Source of the DNA: Bufo bufo
Lineage: Eukaryota; Chordata; Amphibia; Anura; Bufonidae
NCBI RefSeq assembly: GCF_905171765.1
Contig: NC_053390.1
Location: 517,476,852-517,540,851 of the forward strand
Length of the DNA stretch: 64,000 bases
Direction of reading: 5' to 3'
Both the position numbers and the translations under genes were made by a program. Numbering within the stretch: the first letter of the stretch is position 1; the number at the start of each line of letters is the position of its first letter. The notes beneath the pieces are model-generated. The model saw only the letters and a list, made by a program, of their open reading frames with translations. It had not been told where the DNA came from and searched no databases. This document shows, piece after piece, positions 43,364-53,395 of the stretch.

Positions 43364-44711
43364 TCTAGCTACAGAACAATTGCAATTCATACTGGATGGG
43401 ATCAGTTTTGTGCTGAGTCACAATTACTTCCAGTTTGAGTCCAGATATTATTTACAAACTACTGGCACCGCCATGGGTACCAGGTTCGCCCCGAGTTATG
43501 CCAATTTATTTATGGCAGCATGGGAACAGGATACCATCACTCCCAGACTCGGGGCGGACCTGGTCCTATGGCGGCGCTATATCGATGACATTTTATTAGT
43601 GTGGAGAGGTCCACACGCTACATTATTACAGTTCATACAAGAGATCAGTGATAATGAGCTCAATCTGAAGTTTACAGCAAATATCAATCCTCAAACAGTT
43701 GAATTTTTGGACCTACATATACACAAAAAACAGGAAACTTTTGTTTGTAGTACGTACCAAAAAGATGTAGCCAAAAATAGTTTTATTTTAAGTACAAGCT
43801 GCCACCTCCCTAGGTGGCTTCTGAATGTCCCTTTTTCTCAGTTCAGACGCCTAAAACGCAATTGTACTGAACAAGATCAGTTTGAGGTAGAGGCAGAACA
43901 AATGAAAATGCAATTCCTGGCTAAAGAGTACTCCAATGGACTATTGGAGGATGCAATAGGAAAAGTGAGACAATTGGATAGAACTTCCTTTTTTAAATCC
44001 AAGGAAACATCCAATACCACCCAAGAAGATGATATAATGGCCAAAATTATTCTACCATTCAATAAAGACTATCGGATGGTGAATAACATTATATATAAAC
44101 ATTGGCATCTATTAAAAGGTGATAAAACTTTGGGTCCCACACTTCCAGCTAATCCCCCAATAGTCTATACCCGCGCTCCTAATTTAGGACTCCAGGTAGC
44201 TCCGACAATACGAAAGAAGATCATGGAACCAATGATAACTCCATGGTCCAACCTGAAAGGTTTTTTCAGATGTGGCTGCTGTCAAAATTGCAGACAGACA
44301 CATTTTGATAGAAATACAAAAATTATAACATCAACGTCCAATAATTTCAAGTGGGAAATTAAAGAAATTCTGTCATGTAATAGTAAAGCAGTCATCTATG
44401 TCATCCAATGCCCATGCCCAAAACAATATATAGGGCGTACAAAAAGAGTATTTAAAACTAGGATCGCAGAACATATCAACAATATTAAAAAACAGTCAGA
44501 AACACATCCCCTGTCAAAACATTTTAAATTACACCACACAGGAGATCCCAGCAAGATGAGTTTTTGTGCCATCCAATCAGTCAAACAAGACTGGAGAGGG
44601 GGTGATTTTTTAGCAAAAATGTCCAGACAAGAATCCAAGAAGATTTTTGAATTTGGATCTCTAATGCCCCTAGGATTGAACTCGGAGATTGAAATCTTCG
44701 GCTTCTTATAG
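43242..44711 (+). pseudogene. PLE reverse transcriptase core and GIY-YIG endonuclease
   Basis: A 489-codon frame continues the same polymerase after a shift. It picks up at HSQGIQAISKILSQKDNLAT and carries TAMGTRFAPSYANLFMAAWE and the catalytic YIDD box (43578-43589), then LNLKFTANINPQTVEFLDLH. Motif A, the LDVxSLY-type block with the first catalytic Asp, is absent: the two frames abut where it should be, implying a deletion of roughly 20 or more codons. The C-terminus has a Cys cluster (FRCGCCQNCRQT) and a GIY-YIG endonuclease (VIYVIQCPCPKQYIGRTKRV, KTRIAEHINNI). The polymerase should be inactive; the endonuclease part reads intact. Confidence 0.9.
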
Positions 44712-44803
44712 GAGAGGTGGGCAGGTCCACATGGATAGCCAGTGTTGGGCTATTCAGCGACACGCTGGCTTTCCCTGCGGCCCTCCCCCCCTCTCCCCAT
44801 TCC

Positions 44804-45906
44804 GCTGATGTTCACAGATCCACGCCATCAGTACATACAGATTCATGAACTTGAGATCCATTTATAATATGTATAACATCATTTTTATAGATTTTGTCAT
44901 TTTTATAGATTTTGTATTTTATATGTATTTTTATATATATCTTCGTATTATATATTGTTTATATTCATGATTTATTAAACTATTATATATTTATATAAGC
45001 ACTTTTGGTCTAAAGAGGGATTCAGGAGAATGCAGTCTGCAAATGACCGGCAGCTGCATAATCAGGAATCCAGACCATATTTTCTAATTGACCCAATAGG
45101 GGATATAAAGACGTGTCTAGTTTGTCCACATCCAGCATTACACATTTGCCTACTGAGGAAGGAACTACGGTTCCGAAACGCGTCTAGTGCGAACTAGTGT
45201 GAACCTGACCCAGCTAGTGGTGCGTTATTTTTGTTTCTGCTTTCATCTTTTTTTTAAAAGATTTTTGCCTTGACCATCTCATCTGGATGCAGTTTGAAAA
45301 GGGTGAGCACGATATCAGCCATAATCTCAAGCGGTGCAAGCGGTATAATACCATTATAGTGGACTGACTTATTGGTGTGCTAATATTGACGTCTTTGCCG
45401 AATACACCGGCGCGGCTCTGCTACATCAACTTCCGCTACTTCGATCGGCGCAGGTGGATACCATCACCGACCAGCAAACCACTCTCTGGTCGGATCACGT
45501 GAGACGCCGCGAAGAACGAGCAGAGTGACTACCTCGTGGCAGGAGGTAGGAAACTAACCGCAATATTAAGCAACATAGTTGCTGAGACTATCTATCAGCG
45601 ACCGCTAACGGAATAGTGGCTGAACAATTTATGTTTAGATCAAGGCAAATCAACAGATAAACTATCTGAACACTAGAGATATTCTATCTCAATACGTAGC
45701 AGACGGACACCACATAGCAAAACCAGAGGTCATATTTGGAGTACTCCTGTCATTTAGGTATATGCGAGAGCTCCGCATTTAAAGTACCTATTTATATATG
45801 CTGTTATGTTGACAATTAACTAGGATATGTGTAACATTGTATTGGGTCAATAAAGTAATTTTAATAAATGCAAAAATACTGTGAGCCAGTCTGATTGTTT
45901 TTTACG
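44804..45906. repeat. Right inverted arm of the PLE
   Basis: It runs from GCTGATGTTCACAGATCC to CAGTCTGATTGTTTTTTACG and mirrors 41124-42213. The hammerhead-like motif is on the + strand at 45148-45190, at the same distance (about 716 bases) from the outer end as in the other arm. Confidence 0.9.
45148..45190 (+). ncRNA. Hammerhead-ribozyme-like motif in PLE arm
   Basis: The sequence reads CTA, CTGAGGA, an A, a 5-bp hairpin (GGAAC, TACG, GTTCC), GAAA, CGCG, TC, TAG. CUGANGA and GAAA are the two conserved core strings of a hammerhead, and GAAACGCGUC gives the minimal stem III known from PLE hammerheads. Stem I has three pairs (CTA with TAG). One extra A between the core and stem II departs from the consensus. 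The other arm bears the same motif on the - strand (41841-41882). Activity is not shown. Confidence 0.5.
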
Positions 45907-46094
45907 CATATATTATATAGATTCATTACACATGGAGTGATCTATTTCAAGAGTTTACTTCTTTTACTGTTGATGATTATAGTTTACAGCTAATAAAAAC
46001 CTAAGACTCAATATATCAGAAAATTAGAATATTATAATAAAATGATTTTAAGACAGAAATGCTGTCCTACTGAAAGTATGTGCAGTATCTGCAC

Positions 46095-46917
46095 TTAATA
46101 CTTGGCTGGGGCTCCTTTTGCATTAATTACTTCATCAGTGCAGCGTGGCATGGAGGCGATTAGCCTGTGGCACTGCTGAGGTGTTATGGAAGCCCGGGTT
46201 GCTTTGATAGCAGCCTTCAGCTCATCTACATTGCTGGTTCTAGTGTCTCTTATCTTCTTCTTGACAATATCCCATAGATTCTTTATGGGGTTTAGGTCAA
46301 GAGAGTTTCCTGGCCAATGAGGCACAGTGATACCATTTGCTTACTTTGGACTTGATATAAGACAGTGGACCAACACCAGCAGATGACATGGCTTCCCATA
46401 CCATCACTGACTGTTAAAACTTCACACTGGACCTCAAGAAACTTGGACTGTGTGCCTCTCCACTCTTCCACCAGACTCTGGGACCTTGATTTCCAAATAA
46501 AAAACTAAATTTACTTTCAACTGAAAACAGGACTTTGGACCACTGAGCAACAGTACAGTTCTTTTTCTCTATAGCCCAGGTAAAATGCTTCTGATGTTGC
46601 CTCTGGGTCATAAGTGGCTTGACACAAGGAAAGCAACAGTTGTAGCCCATGTCCTGGATACGTCTGTGTGTGGTTGCTCTTTAAGCACAGTCCACTTCTT
46701 GTGAGTTTCCCCCAAATTTTTGAGCGACTTTTTCTTGACAATCCTTTCAAGACTGCGGTTATCCATGTTGCTTGTGCACCTTTTTCTACCACACTTTTTC
46801 ATTCCACTCAACTTTCCATGAATATGCTTAGATACAGCACTGTGTGAACAGCCAGCTTCTTGTGAATGGTGTCAATGACTTCTTCTGGGCAACTGTCAAG
46901 TCAGCAGTCTTCCCCAT
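46095..46917 (-). pseudogene. Tc1-type transposase, decayed
   Basis: The start MGKTADLTVAQKKSL is followed by frame-shifted pieces (MKKCGRKRCTSNMDNRSLER, CVKPLMTQRQHQKHFTWA, KVLFSVESKFSFLFGNQG) and an intact C-terminal frame, PGNSLDLNPIKNLWDIVKKK to GAPAKY. In NPIK the third catalytic acid (normally Glu) is Lys. The first acid is uncertain. This copy is dead and older than the PLE within the same element. Confidence 0.8.
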
Positions 46918-47135
46918 GATTGTGTAGCCTAATGAACCAGACTAATGGACCATTTAAAGGCTTAGGAAACATGCATAGGTGTTTTGTGTTGATCAGCTTA
47001 TTAGAGTGTGACGCCATGAGTGTACAATATTGAACTTTTTACAATACTCTAATTTTTTGAGATACTAACTTTTGGGTTTTCATTAGCTGTAAGCCATAAT
47101 CATGAACATTAAAATAAATAAATGCTTAAAATACG

Positions 47136-47341
47136 AAGCAGTGAAGGAGCCTTAACATACAGTACATTTACTGTTCCCATACACACATCTGCTATACTGA
47201 CAGTATGTAGGTTTTACATTAAAGCATTGTCACATCTTTTACAATGCTCCCAATATAATGTGTATGATGTGAGATGTTAAAAAGAGCATTTCTATGTGTG
47301 TGGTCCATTTCTATGTGTGTGTGTGGTCCATTATTTCAGTA
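47136..47341. other. Intron, no recognised element
   Basis: Intron after the truncated Tc1 end, with a short TGTGTGTG run near 47300-47330. Confidence 0.4.
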
Positions 47342-47697
47342 ATTACACCTTTAGTAAACTTTTGATACATCATAAGGACATATCAAAAGCTTAGTTCAGG
47401 TGGAGTCTGTGCGCTGAGGCCCCTACTGATCTATAGAACGAGGGGAGAGAAGCGCTCACTTAGCACTCACTCTCTCCTCATTGCATGAAACAGGAACAAG
47501 ACAGGCCCATAGATTTTCTATTGAGTCTGTATTATTTCCTGTCCTGCAGCGAGGAGAGAGAAAACTTTAAGCGAGCGTTTCTCTCCCCTCATTCTAGAGA
47601 TCACTGGTGGTATCAGCACCCCAGACCCCCAATGATTTAAACTTTTAATATAACATGTGACATATCAAAAGTTTACTGAAAGTACAGTGTCACTAAA
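47342..47697. mobile_element. MITE ending 39 bases before the last exon
   Basis: ACACCTTTAGTAAACTTTTG at the left is mirrored by CAAAAGTTTACTGAAAG and ACTAAAG at the right (47660-47697). The inside holds GGGGAGAGAAGCGCTCACTT and a mirrored CTCTCTCCTC. It sits between the branch-point region and the acceptor-proximal DNA of the last intron. Confidence 0.6.
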
Positions 47698-47736
47698 GAT
47701 CACCAACATCTTTATCTTCATTTACTTTTTCTACAG

Positions 47737-47829
47737 ACAGAACCTATAACATCACTGGGAAAGGAGCTTCTACTGTACCCTTGTGGCCAGCTGAAGAACA
47801 GTTGTGATTACAGTGACCTCATTGAGTGA
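47737..47829 (+). CDS. sh2d4a: SH2D4-family adaptor, last coding exon
   Basis: The exon follows acceptor TTACTTTTTCTACAG and is read in phase 0. It encodes TEPITSLGKELLLYPCGQ, then LKNSCDYSDLIE and stop TGA (47827-47829). EPITSLGKELLLYPCGQ matches the C-terminal block of SH2D4A and completes the SH2 domain. The terminal residues DYSDLIE resemble the DYxxLxE ending of family members, so the stop is at the expected place. This exon ends the gene; the coding part across all five exons is about 795 bases. Confidence 0.93.
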   Translation, partial: TEPITSLGKELLLYPCGQLKNSCDYSDLIE

Positions 47830-48127
47830 AGAGCTGGACTTTTACGCTAATGATTCACTGCCTAGAACAAATTAATTCATTTATGCACCTTGTCATCTCT
47901 ACAGCTTTGTACAGAAACAGGTCACGAAATTATGGTGCTTGTAAAAGGAATCCGAAGCTCATCTGGGAAATATGTGAAAAATCAATTTGTAGTGAGGTTG
48001 AAAAATATGTACATAAAATTTGAAGACTTTATTACAACAGGTCCTTGAGGCTTGGTAAAATTAACACTAAAAGTTACAGAGTCGTATATTGTGTACGTTA
48101 GCCACTGTGCTTTTTTTAAATATGAAC
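47830..48127 (+). other. Probable 3' untranslated region
   Basis: The sequence after the stop shows no further coding feature. No canonical AATAAA was found up to about 49 kb; the nearest variant signal is ATTAAA at 48582-48587, beyond the palindromic MITE. The true transcript end is not determined. Confidence 0.5.
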
Positions 48128-48550
48128 TAGAGATGAGCGAATTTCATATTTTGAAATTGGTTCATGCTTCGTCTAGTGGTAAAAGCAGAATTGCGTTATG
48201 GATTTCGTTACCACGGACCATAACGCAATTCTATGACAGAATGCATAACGGAATGCCTTTAGAAGCATTCCGTAATTCATTCCGTCATAGTAGAAGTCTA
48301 TGGCCTGCAAAACGCATCCGTCCCATTTCCGTTATGCAGGGGAGTCCTCTCCTGCTTAACGGAAACGGACGGATCCGTTATGCAGGCCATAGACTTCTAT
48401 TATGACGGAATGCCTCTAAAGGCATTCCGTTATGCATTCCTTCATAGAATTGCGTTATGGTCCATGGTAACGGAATCCATAACGCAATTCTGCTTTTACC
48501 ACCAAACTAAACGTGAACAAATTTCATAACATGAAATTTGCTCATCTCTA
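48128..48550. mobile_element. Palindromic MITE, near-perfect
   Basis: The arms (TAGAGATGAGCGAATTTC and GAAATTTGCTCATCTCTA) mirror each other over about 200 bases around a centre near 48340. Landmarks are CAGAATTGCGTTATGG, GAATGCATAACGGAATGCCT and GTCTATGGCCTGC. It probably lies in the 3' untranslated region or just past it. Confidence 0.85.
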
Positions 48551-49059
48551 ATCTAAACCATAATGAGTTTTTGAACATTTTATTAAATATCACCAGTATG
48601 TCGACTTTGTTTTTATGTTTAAAGAAGTATAAATCTTATCTACTGTATAATGAACTGTTTTGAACAATTTACAAGTCTTTTTTCTGTAATTTGGTTGTCA
48701 TTTCATAAGAACCCTCATTGTGTACTTCCAGGGGATGCAAATGTATGATAGGCATGATGGACATACAAGCAGATGGACTATTACAGTATGTGCATCAGAG
48801 CAGTATTTTAAAGCCATGCACCTATGTGTCTTTCACATGAATAGGACAGATTTTTTTTATATGCCATTGGACTATACAGTGAAAATTTCCATTAAATGTC
48901 TGCAGACGTCTTTTCATTATACAATACTGCAGAATATTTCTGAAACGGTAATACACCTTCAAGCATCAGTATTACCATAGCCTGCCCAGAACATTTCCTG
49001 ACATTCTTGCATAATACTGTCATATCATGAACATACAATACACTGTAATAGTCAAAAGT
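48551..49059. other. No gene recognised
   Basis: A+T-rich DNA downstream of the gene. ATTAAA at 48582 is a possible polyadenylation signal. No exon or RNA gene is seen. Confidence 0.4.
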
Positions 49060-49560
49060 AGAGATGAGCGAAGTTCTCAAAAATTCAATTTGGTTGCTTT
49101 GTCGAATTTCATAAAGAAATTCGCTTTGTGACCAATTACTTTGTCACAAAGTGCTTTACTTTGTGAGTAGCGGGCGCAATGACGGGAAACGGCAATTGTG
49201 CCGCCCCAGTCATTTAACCCTTCAGATTCCACGTTCATCGCTGATCACAGCATCTGAGGTGACCATTGAGCGCTGTGAGGCATTAATCTGTTAAAAAAAA
49301 TTGAAATACTCACCTTATCCATTAGATTACAAAGAGTATGTCGCGGCCATCTTGATTACTGGCCGTTGTGGTGACATCATGTCACCATTCACGAGATTTC
49401 GTGTGGAATCTTCAATCAAGATGTCCACGTCAGACTCTTCACGAGCAATTGAATGAGGGGAGTATGAATTTTTCTTATTACCACCATTTTAGGTGGTAAT
49501 TTGGCTTTGAGGCAAATAGAATTTTCCCTGAAATTCGTGTCGAAGTCCACTTCTTGAACT
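49060..49560. repeat. GAGATGAGC-family repeat, partial
   Basis: The left tip AGTAGAGATGAGCGAAGTTC matches the family at 48128-48550, but no mirrored right end follows. Interior words include TTTGTGACCAATTACTTTGT and CCTTATCCATTAGATTACAA. It is probably a related longer element truncated on the right. Confidence 0.55.
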
Positions 49561-49576
49561 TTGATATACTCAATGC

Positions 49577-49893
49577 AAGTCAAAAGCTTGGACACACCTT
49601 CTCAATCCATGTTTTTTCTTGTTTTTTATTTTTTTATTTTGTACATTGGAGATTCACAGTGCAGATATAAACAATGAAGGAACATATATGGATAGATTCT
49701 TCAAAGTAGCCCCCTTTTTTTTAAAGAATTTTAAATATAAAACATCTTCTGGTTTGTTTTACACTTTTTTGTTTACTGATTCTATGTGTGTTCCTACATC
49801 ATATTTATGTCTTCAATATGAATCTATAATATATAAAATAAAATAAAAACCTGGAAAGAAAAGGTGTGTCCAAACTTGACTACTGGTACTGTA
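49577..49893. mobile_element. MITE related to the Tc1 ends at 3991-4930
   Basis: The left part CTTGGACACACCTTCTCAAT and the right part AAGGTGTGTCCAAACTTGAC are inverted, and they share GGACACACC with the Tc1 element near 4 kb. The interior of about 280 bases has no transposase. It is likely a deletion derivative of a related Tc1 family. Confidence 0.65.
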
Positions 49894-50600
49894 AATTGCC
49901 CACATCATAGTGTAACATACTTTGAAAACTGTACATCAATATCAAGAAGAAAACTTTGTTTCCCTGTGGACCATCATTATTTAATAAAGGTTTTTAAGGT
50001 CTTGCACAATGTAAGACAGAAGTACTGTATAGTAAGGTTAAAAAATTTGACAACCAAATCCAGTTCAACCCGTTATCATGCAAGGAAACAAACTCAAATT
50101 CCATCCTGCCTTAAAGTATTTTTCATTCAAATTTATTTTTATTATTTTTCAAAAAATACTATTGGAGTTAGTGGCACATGGCAAAGTAGACTGACTGCAC
50201 TACATAGAGATGGGCAACATATAGCATCTCAGCCAACCTACAGTATGTGCATATAAGAAACTGGGTAAATTATTTAACAAACTACCTAGTTTATTAATAT
50301 AAATGTATCAAGTGGCTGTGATGACTTATTGGGACCCTCATAATCAACCATCTGTGAGCAGATATTTGCATATAGCTTTAGAGCGGGCTCCCAGAATGAA
50401 TTTTACTGGTCGGCCCTAGGCACCCCAGTCCATTGGGTGGTGAGATTATGAAACGACAACACAGTCCAGAAGTACATACAGAGAAAGCTGTTAAAGCCAA
50501 TCATGCATAAAGTGGTAGGTACATGTTCCAAAGAAGGAAGGAAGCTACAACAGAGGAGAAGAAACTCACACTATTCTGACATATCCTCACCTATACCCTC
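49894..50600. other. No gene recognised
   Basis: Open frames here have no splice sites or motifs. AAATCCAGTTCAACCCGTTA near 50055 echoes the dispersed repeat at 38296-39125 and may be a fragment of it. Confidence 0.35.
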
Positions 50601-50603
50601 TTA

Positions 50604-51160
50604 ATTAAAGGGGTTGGCCCATTTTGGACATAGGGTCATCTAGGATATGCCCCCAATGGCTGATAGGTGCAGGTCCCACCTCTGGGACCCGCACCTATCC
50701 TTAGAATGGAGCCTGCAAAGTGCAGGAGAGCGCAGCCCGCACCCCTGCAGATCTGATTCTGATGATGACAGCTATCTTTGTATACAAACTTACATGCACA
50801 ATGCAATCAATCACAAATGAGACGGCCCCTGTGTACAGCTGAAGTCAGAAAAAGCTGAGATTTAAATGTATAAATTTGCATGTTTTATTGAATATTTTCT
50901 TACAGAACTATATATCAATCTGCTCAGTTCCTCATGCTCTATAACAAGGATCAGCAACCTCCGGCACTCCGGCTGTTGTGAAACTACAATTCCCAGCATG
51001 ATCCATTCATTTCTATGTGAGTTCTTAGAAGAGCAGAGCAAGTATGCATGCTGAGAGTTGTAGTTTTACAACAGCTGAAGTGCCGGAGGTTGCCTACCCC
51101 TGCTCTATAACATGTTGCCTGCAGATTGCTCTGCACTTTTTTTGGTAACAGGTTCTCTTT
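50604..51160. repeat. MITE fragments with a nested palindrome
   Basis: At 50604 AAAGGGGTTGGCCCATTTTG starts a half-element. A well-kept inverted repeat lies at about 50948-51113: CAGCAACCTCCGGCACTCC and GTGAAACTACAATTCCCAGC mirrored by GCTGAGAGTTGTAGTTTTAC and GTGCCGGAGGTTGCCTACCC. Outside it, CATGCTCTATAACA against GCTCTATAACATGTT shows the palindrome was inserted in an older copy. Confidence 0.65.
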
Positions 51161-51162
51161 AA

Positions 51163-51469
51163 AGGGAACCGGTCACTATGAAATGGAGTGCACTCTGTAG
51201 GCAGCATGTTATAGAACAGGGGATGCTGATTGCAGATTGATATATAGTTTTATGCAAAAAAGATTCAGCTAAACTTGTAATTTATTTATTTGAATCTCTG
51301 CCTTTCTGAGCCAAGTGGGTGGTACTATCAGGGATTGAGAAATACCTCTATAAACACACATACAAGGAACGTTGTAAGTCACTGATAAGACCGCCCACAC
51401 AGCTAGAGAGCTCAGAAAACCAGAGATTGTAATGAATAAACTGCAGTTTTTTACTGAATAATGTCCATG

Positions 51470-51504
<35 letters not shown>

Positions 51505-51584
51505 CAATCTGCTCAGCTTCTCCTGCTCTAATATGCAGCTGGTAGATTGCACTACATTTTCCTGGTAACAGGTTTCCTTTCAAA
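51163..51584. mobile_element. MITE containing an (AT)n microsatellite
   Basis: The ends AGGGAACCGGTCACTATGAA and (complement) AAAGGAAACCTGTTACCAGG are roughly inverted. A run of about fifteen AT dinucleotides lies at 51473-51503. No coding content. Confidence 0.55.
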
Positions 51585-52059
51585 TTACCTCCAAAATCTA
51601 TATGCTTTTGATCTCCTTAACCTTCAACAGAGTCCCTGTGGCCTTGGAGAGGGAGTTCTCTGTTGAAATCTCTCCACAGATGAAATTTCACAGATTTATA
51701 ATTACTGTGTGGCCCTTCAAGATGCATAAGTGTTGGAGATGTAATAGGCTGATAGACCAATATATGATGGGAAAGAGATCTAATAAAACCATTTTGGATA
51801 AGAGAAGGAAATATTATTAACAGCTTACGCACCTGCAACATTCATGTATGGAGCAGCGGGAAGTGAGTTCCCACATTCCACCATACATGTACGGTGCATT
51901 GATCAGGCACAGGAGCTGTGCTCACTCGATCAGTACATGGGTCTGGCTGTTTTTTACAGTGAAACCCCTGCTGTAATGGCCGACATCAGTGAAAACTCCA
52001 ACACCGGAAGATTTATCCCTTAGTTGCTGCAGTCTATCTTGCACCTAATCCAGTATACT
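51585..52059. other. No gene recognised
   Basis: Includes the mirrored pair GGAGCAGCGGGAAGTGAGTTC-like sequence and a fragment ending in TTATCCCTTAGTTGC. No gene or identified family. Confidence 0.3.
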
Positions 52060-52915
52060 TGGTTTAGACGCTTACCGCTGACTTTACGCTCTACAGATGC
52101 TAAAAGGTCCTTCAACCTTTTACTAATACATAATATAAAATCAAATACATAGACCGCATTCACATAAAAATACCTATAAGACAAAGTTCATTTTATATAC
52201 ACAGTCCTTTTAAATGCGGAGCTCACGCATGTAAAAAAATAAAAAATATATAAAAATACAAAATAGCAGCTTTCTTATAATTTCTTTGTTCTGGGCGTGT
52301 GGTTAATAGTATCAATTGATGTTATATTCTGTTAGCTATGTTATTCAGTGTTCTTAATCGATAGTAAGCTTATGACACACTCTATAGAAAAAATGTAAAA
52401 AAGTAATGCAGTTTTGCATTATTTTTTCTATACCACTGAGGAAGGAACTGTAAAGTTCTGAAACGCGTCTGGTTGGCAGCTACAGAACGGGCGGTGTGGA
52501 CAGAGACACATTGGTATCATGGCAAAGAAAGACTTTGGCCAGCTCTCGGCATCCCAGCGGATCGAGCACGCATGTGCTGGGAGACGCACAGCAAGGAACG
52601 GAATAATTGAAATAACATCACAGGAGACAAGCCGTAGAGAAAGAGGGAGAGGGCAGACCGTTCGCGACCGTGAGTATTATGGGACATTGAATGTTGGTGA
52701 AATCAGTTGCGGACTGACCGAATGTCTGACTAACAAAATACATGTGCACCTAACGCAACTGATTTCACCAACATTCAATGTCCCATAATACTCACGTGAG
52801 CTCCGCATTTAAAGGGACCGTCTATATAAAATGAACTTTGTCTTATAGGTATTTTTATGTGAATGCGAAGTCTATGCATTTGATTTTATATTATGTATCA
52901 GTGAAAGTAAATGCA
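52060..52915 (+). mobile_element. PLE-like fragment with inverted arms
   Basis: The left arm (about 52120-52228, GACAAAGTTCATTTTATATA, TTAAATGCGGAGCTCACG) is mirrored at about 52794-52910 (GTGAGCTCCGCATTTAA, AAAATGAACTTTGTCTTATA). GCGGAGCTC also occurs in the PLE arms near 41258 and 45770. A hammerhead-like motif lies at 52432-52475. Inside, 52671-52710 and 52755-52795 form a perfect hairpin (GTGAGTATTATGGGACATTG). No reverse transcriptase is present. Confidence 0.6.
52432..52475 (+). ncRNA. Hammerhead-ribozyme-like motif
   Basis: The sequence reads ACCA, CTGAGGA (52436-52442), stem II (AGGAACT paired to AAGTTCT with one bulged G), GAAA, CGCG, TC, TGGT. ACCA and TGGT make a perfect 4-bp stem I, and all core strings are present in the right order. 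This is the best-formed of the hammerhead-like motifs here. Confidence 0.55.
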
Positions 52916-53180
52916 AATTACTGTGAGCCAGCCATTTTCATTAATATTTGGGTCTGTATTTACACTGAAGGATGGGCAGTGGGCTAGGCTCCAGAGTAAT
53001 AGGTGAGCATCCCCTAGATTGTAAAATTGCTTTTACTTATACTTTGCAATTACAATGGAAACCCTGATCCAACACATGCAACAACATCCTTATATCCATA
53101 GTGTCAGTATTTAAGGACACACACATTATACAGCTGATTTTGGAGATGATCTAATCCCAATATTTGACTATTTTAAAATA
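52916..53180. other. No gene recognised
   Basis: GTGAGCCAGCC near the start echoes the outer end of the PLE arm. Nothing else is recognised. Confidence 0.35.
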
Positions 53181-53189
53181 TCAAAGAGG

Positions 53190-53395
53190 TTCTCCGGGCT
53201 TTTAATATTGATCCAAGAGGTTCTCAGTGCTAAATAGAAAGAGAGAATGGAGACGGCACGAGCACACTGCGCACGCCGTCACCTCAAACAGCTGATCGGC
53301 AGCGGTGCCGGGTGTCGGACTCCCGCCGATCTGATATTGATGACCTATCCTGAGGATAGGTCATCAATAGAAAAAGCCCAGACAATCCCTTTAGC
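53190..53395. mobile_element. Short MITE
   Basis: GAGGTTCTCCGGGCTTTTAA at the left is matched by AAAAAGCCCAGACAATCCC at the right, with GATGACCTATCCTGAGGATA and its mirror inside. The same family appears in part at 19330-19370. Confidence 0.6.

Larger units (their letters stand above)
41048..45906 (+). mobile_element. Penelope-like element with 1.1-kb inverted arms
   Basis: This 4859-base insert is flanked by the 13-base direct repeat CATATATTATATA. The right 1103 bases (44804-45906) recur in inverse orientation at the left (41124-42213), almost identical. Between the arms lies a reverse transcriptase plus GIY-YIG endonuclease reading region on the + strand, the defining gene content of Penelope-like elements. 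PLEs often carry a terminal copy in inverted orientation, thought to arise during target-primed copying. The near identity of the arms suggests a recent event. The first 75 bases at the left are not part of the arm. Confidence 0.88.
40960..47135 (-). mobile_element. Old Tc1/mariner copy split by a PLE
   Basis: The left end CAGGTGCATCTCAATAAATT follows TA; the right inverted arm (AATTAGAGTATTG and TAGTATCTC in complement) runs to about 47135 and lacks the terminal bases. Tc1 sequence is 40960-41047 and 45907-47135. The PLE at 41048-45906 fell into the left inverted repeat, splitting CATATATTATATA, which is duplicated at 41035-41047 and 45907-45919. Confidence 0.85.

Noticed and set aside
48052..48405. 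117-residue frame downstream of the gene
   Set aside because: It runs through the left half of the GAGATGAGC palindrome.
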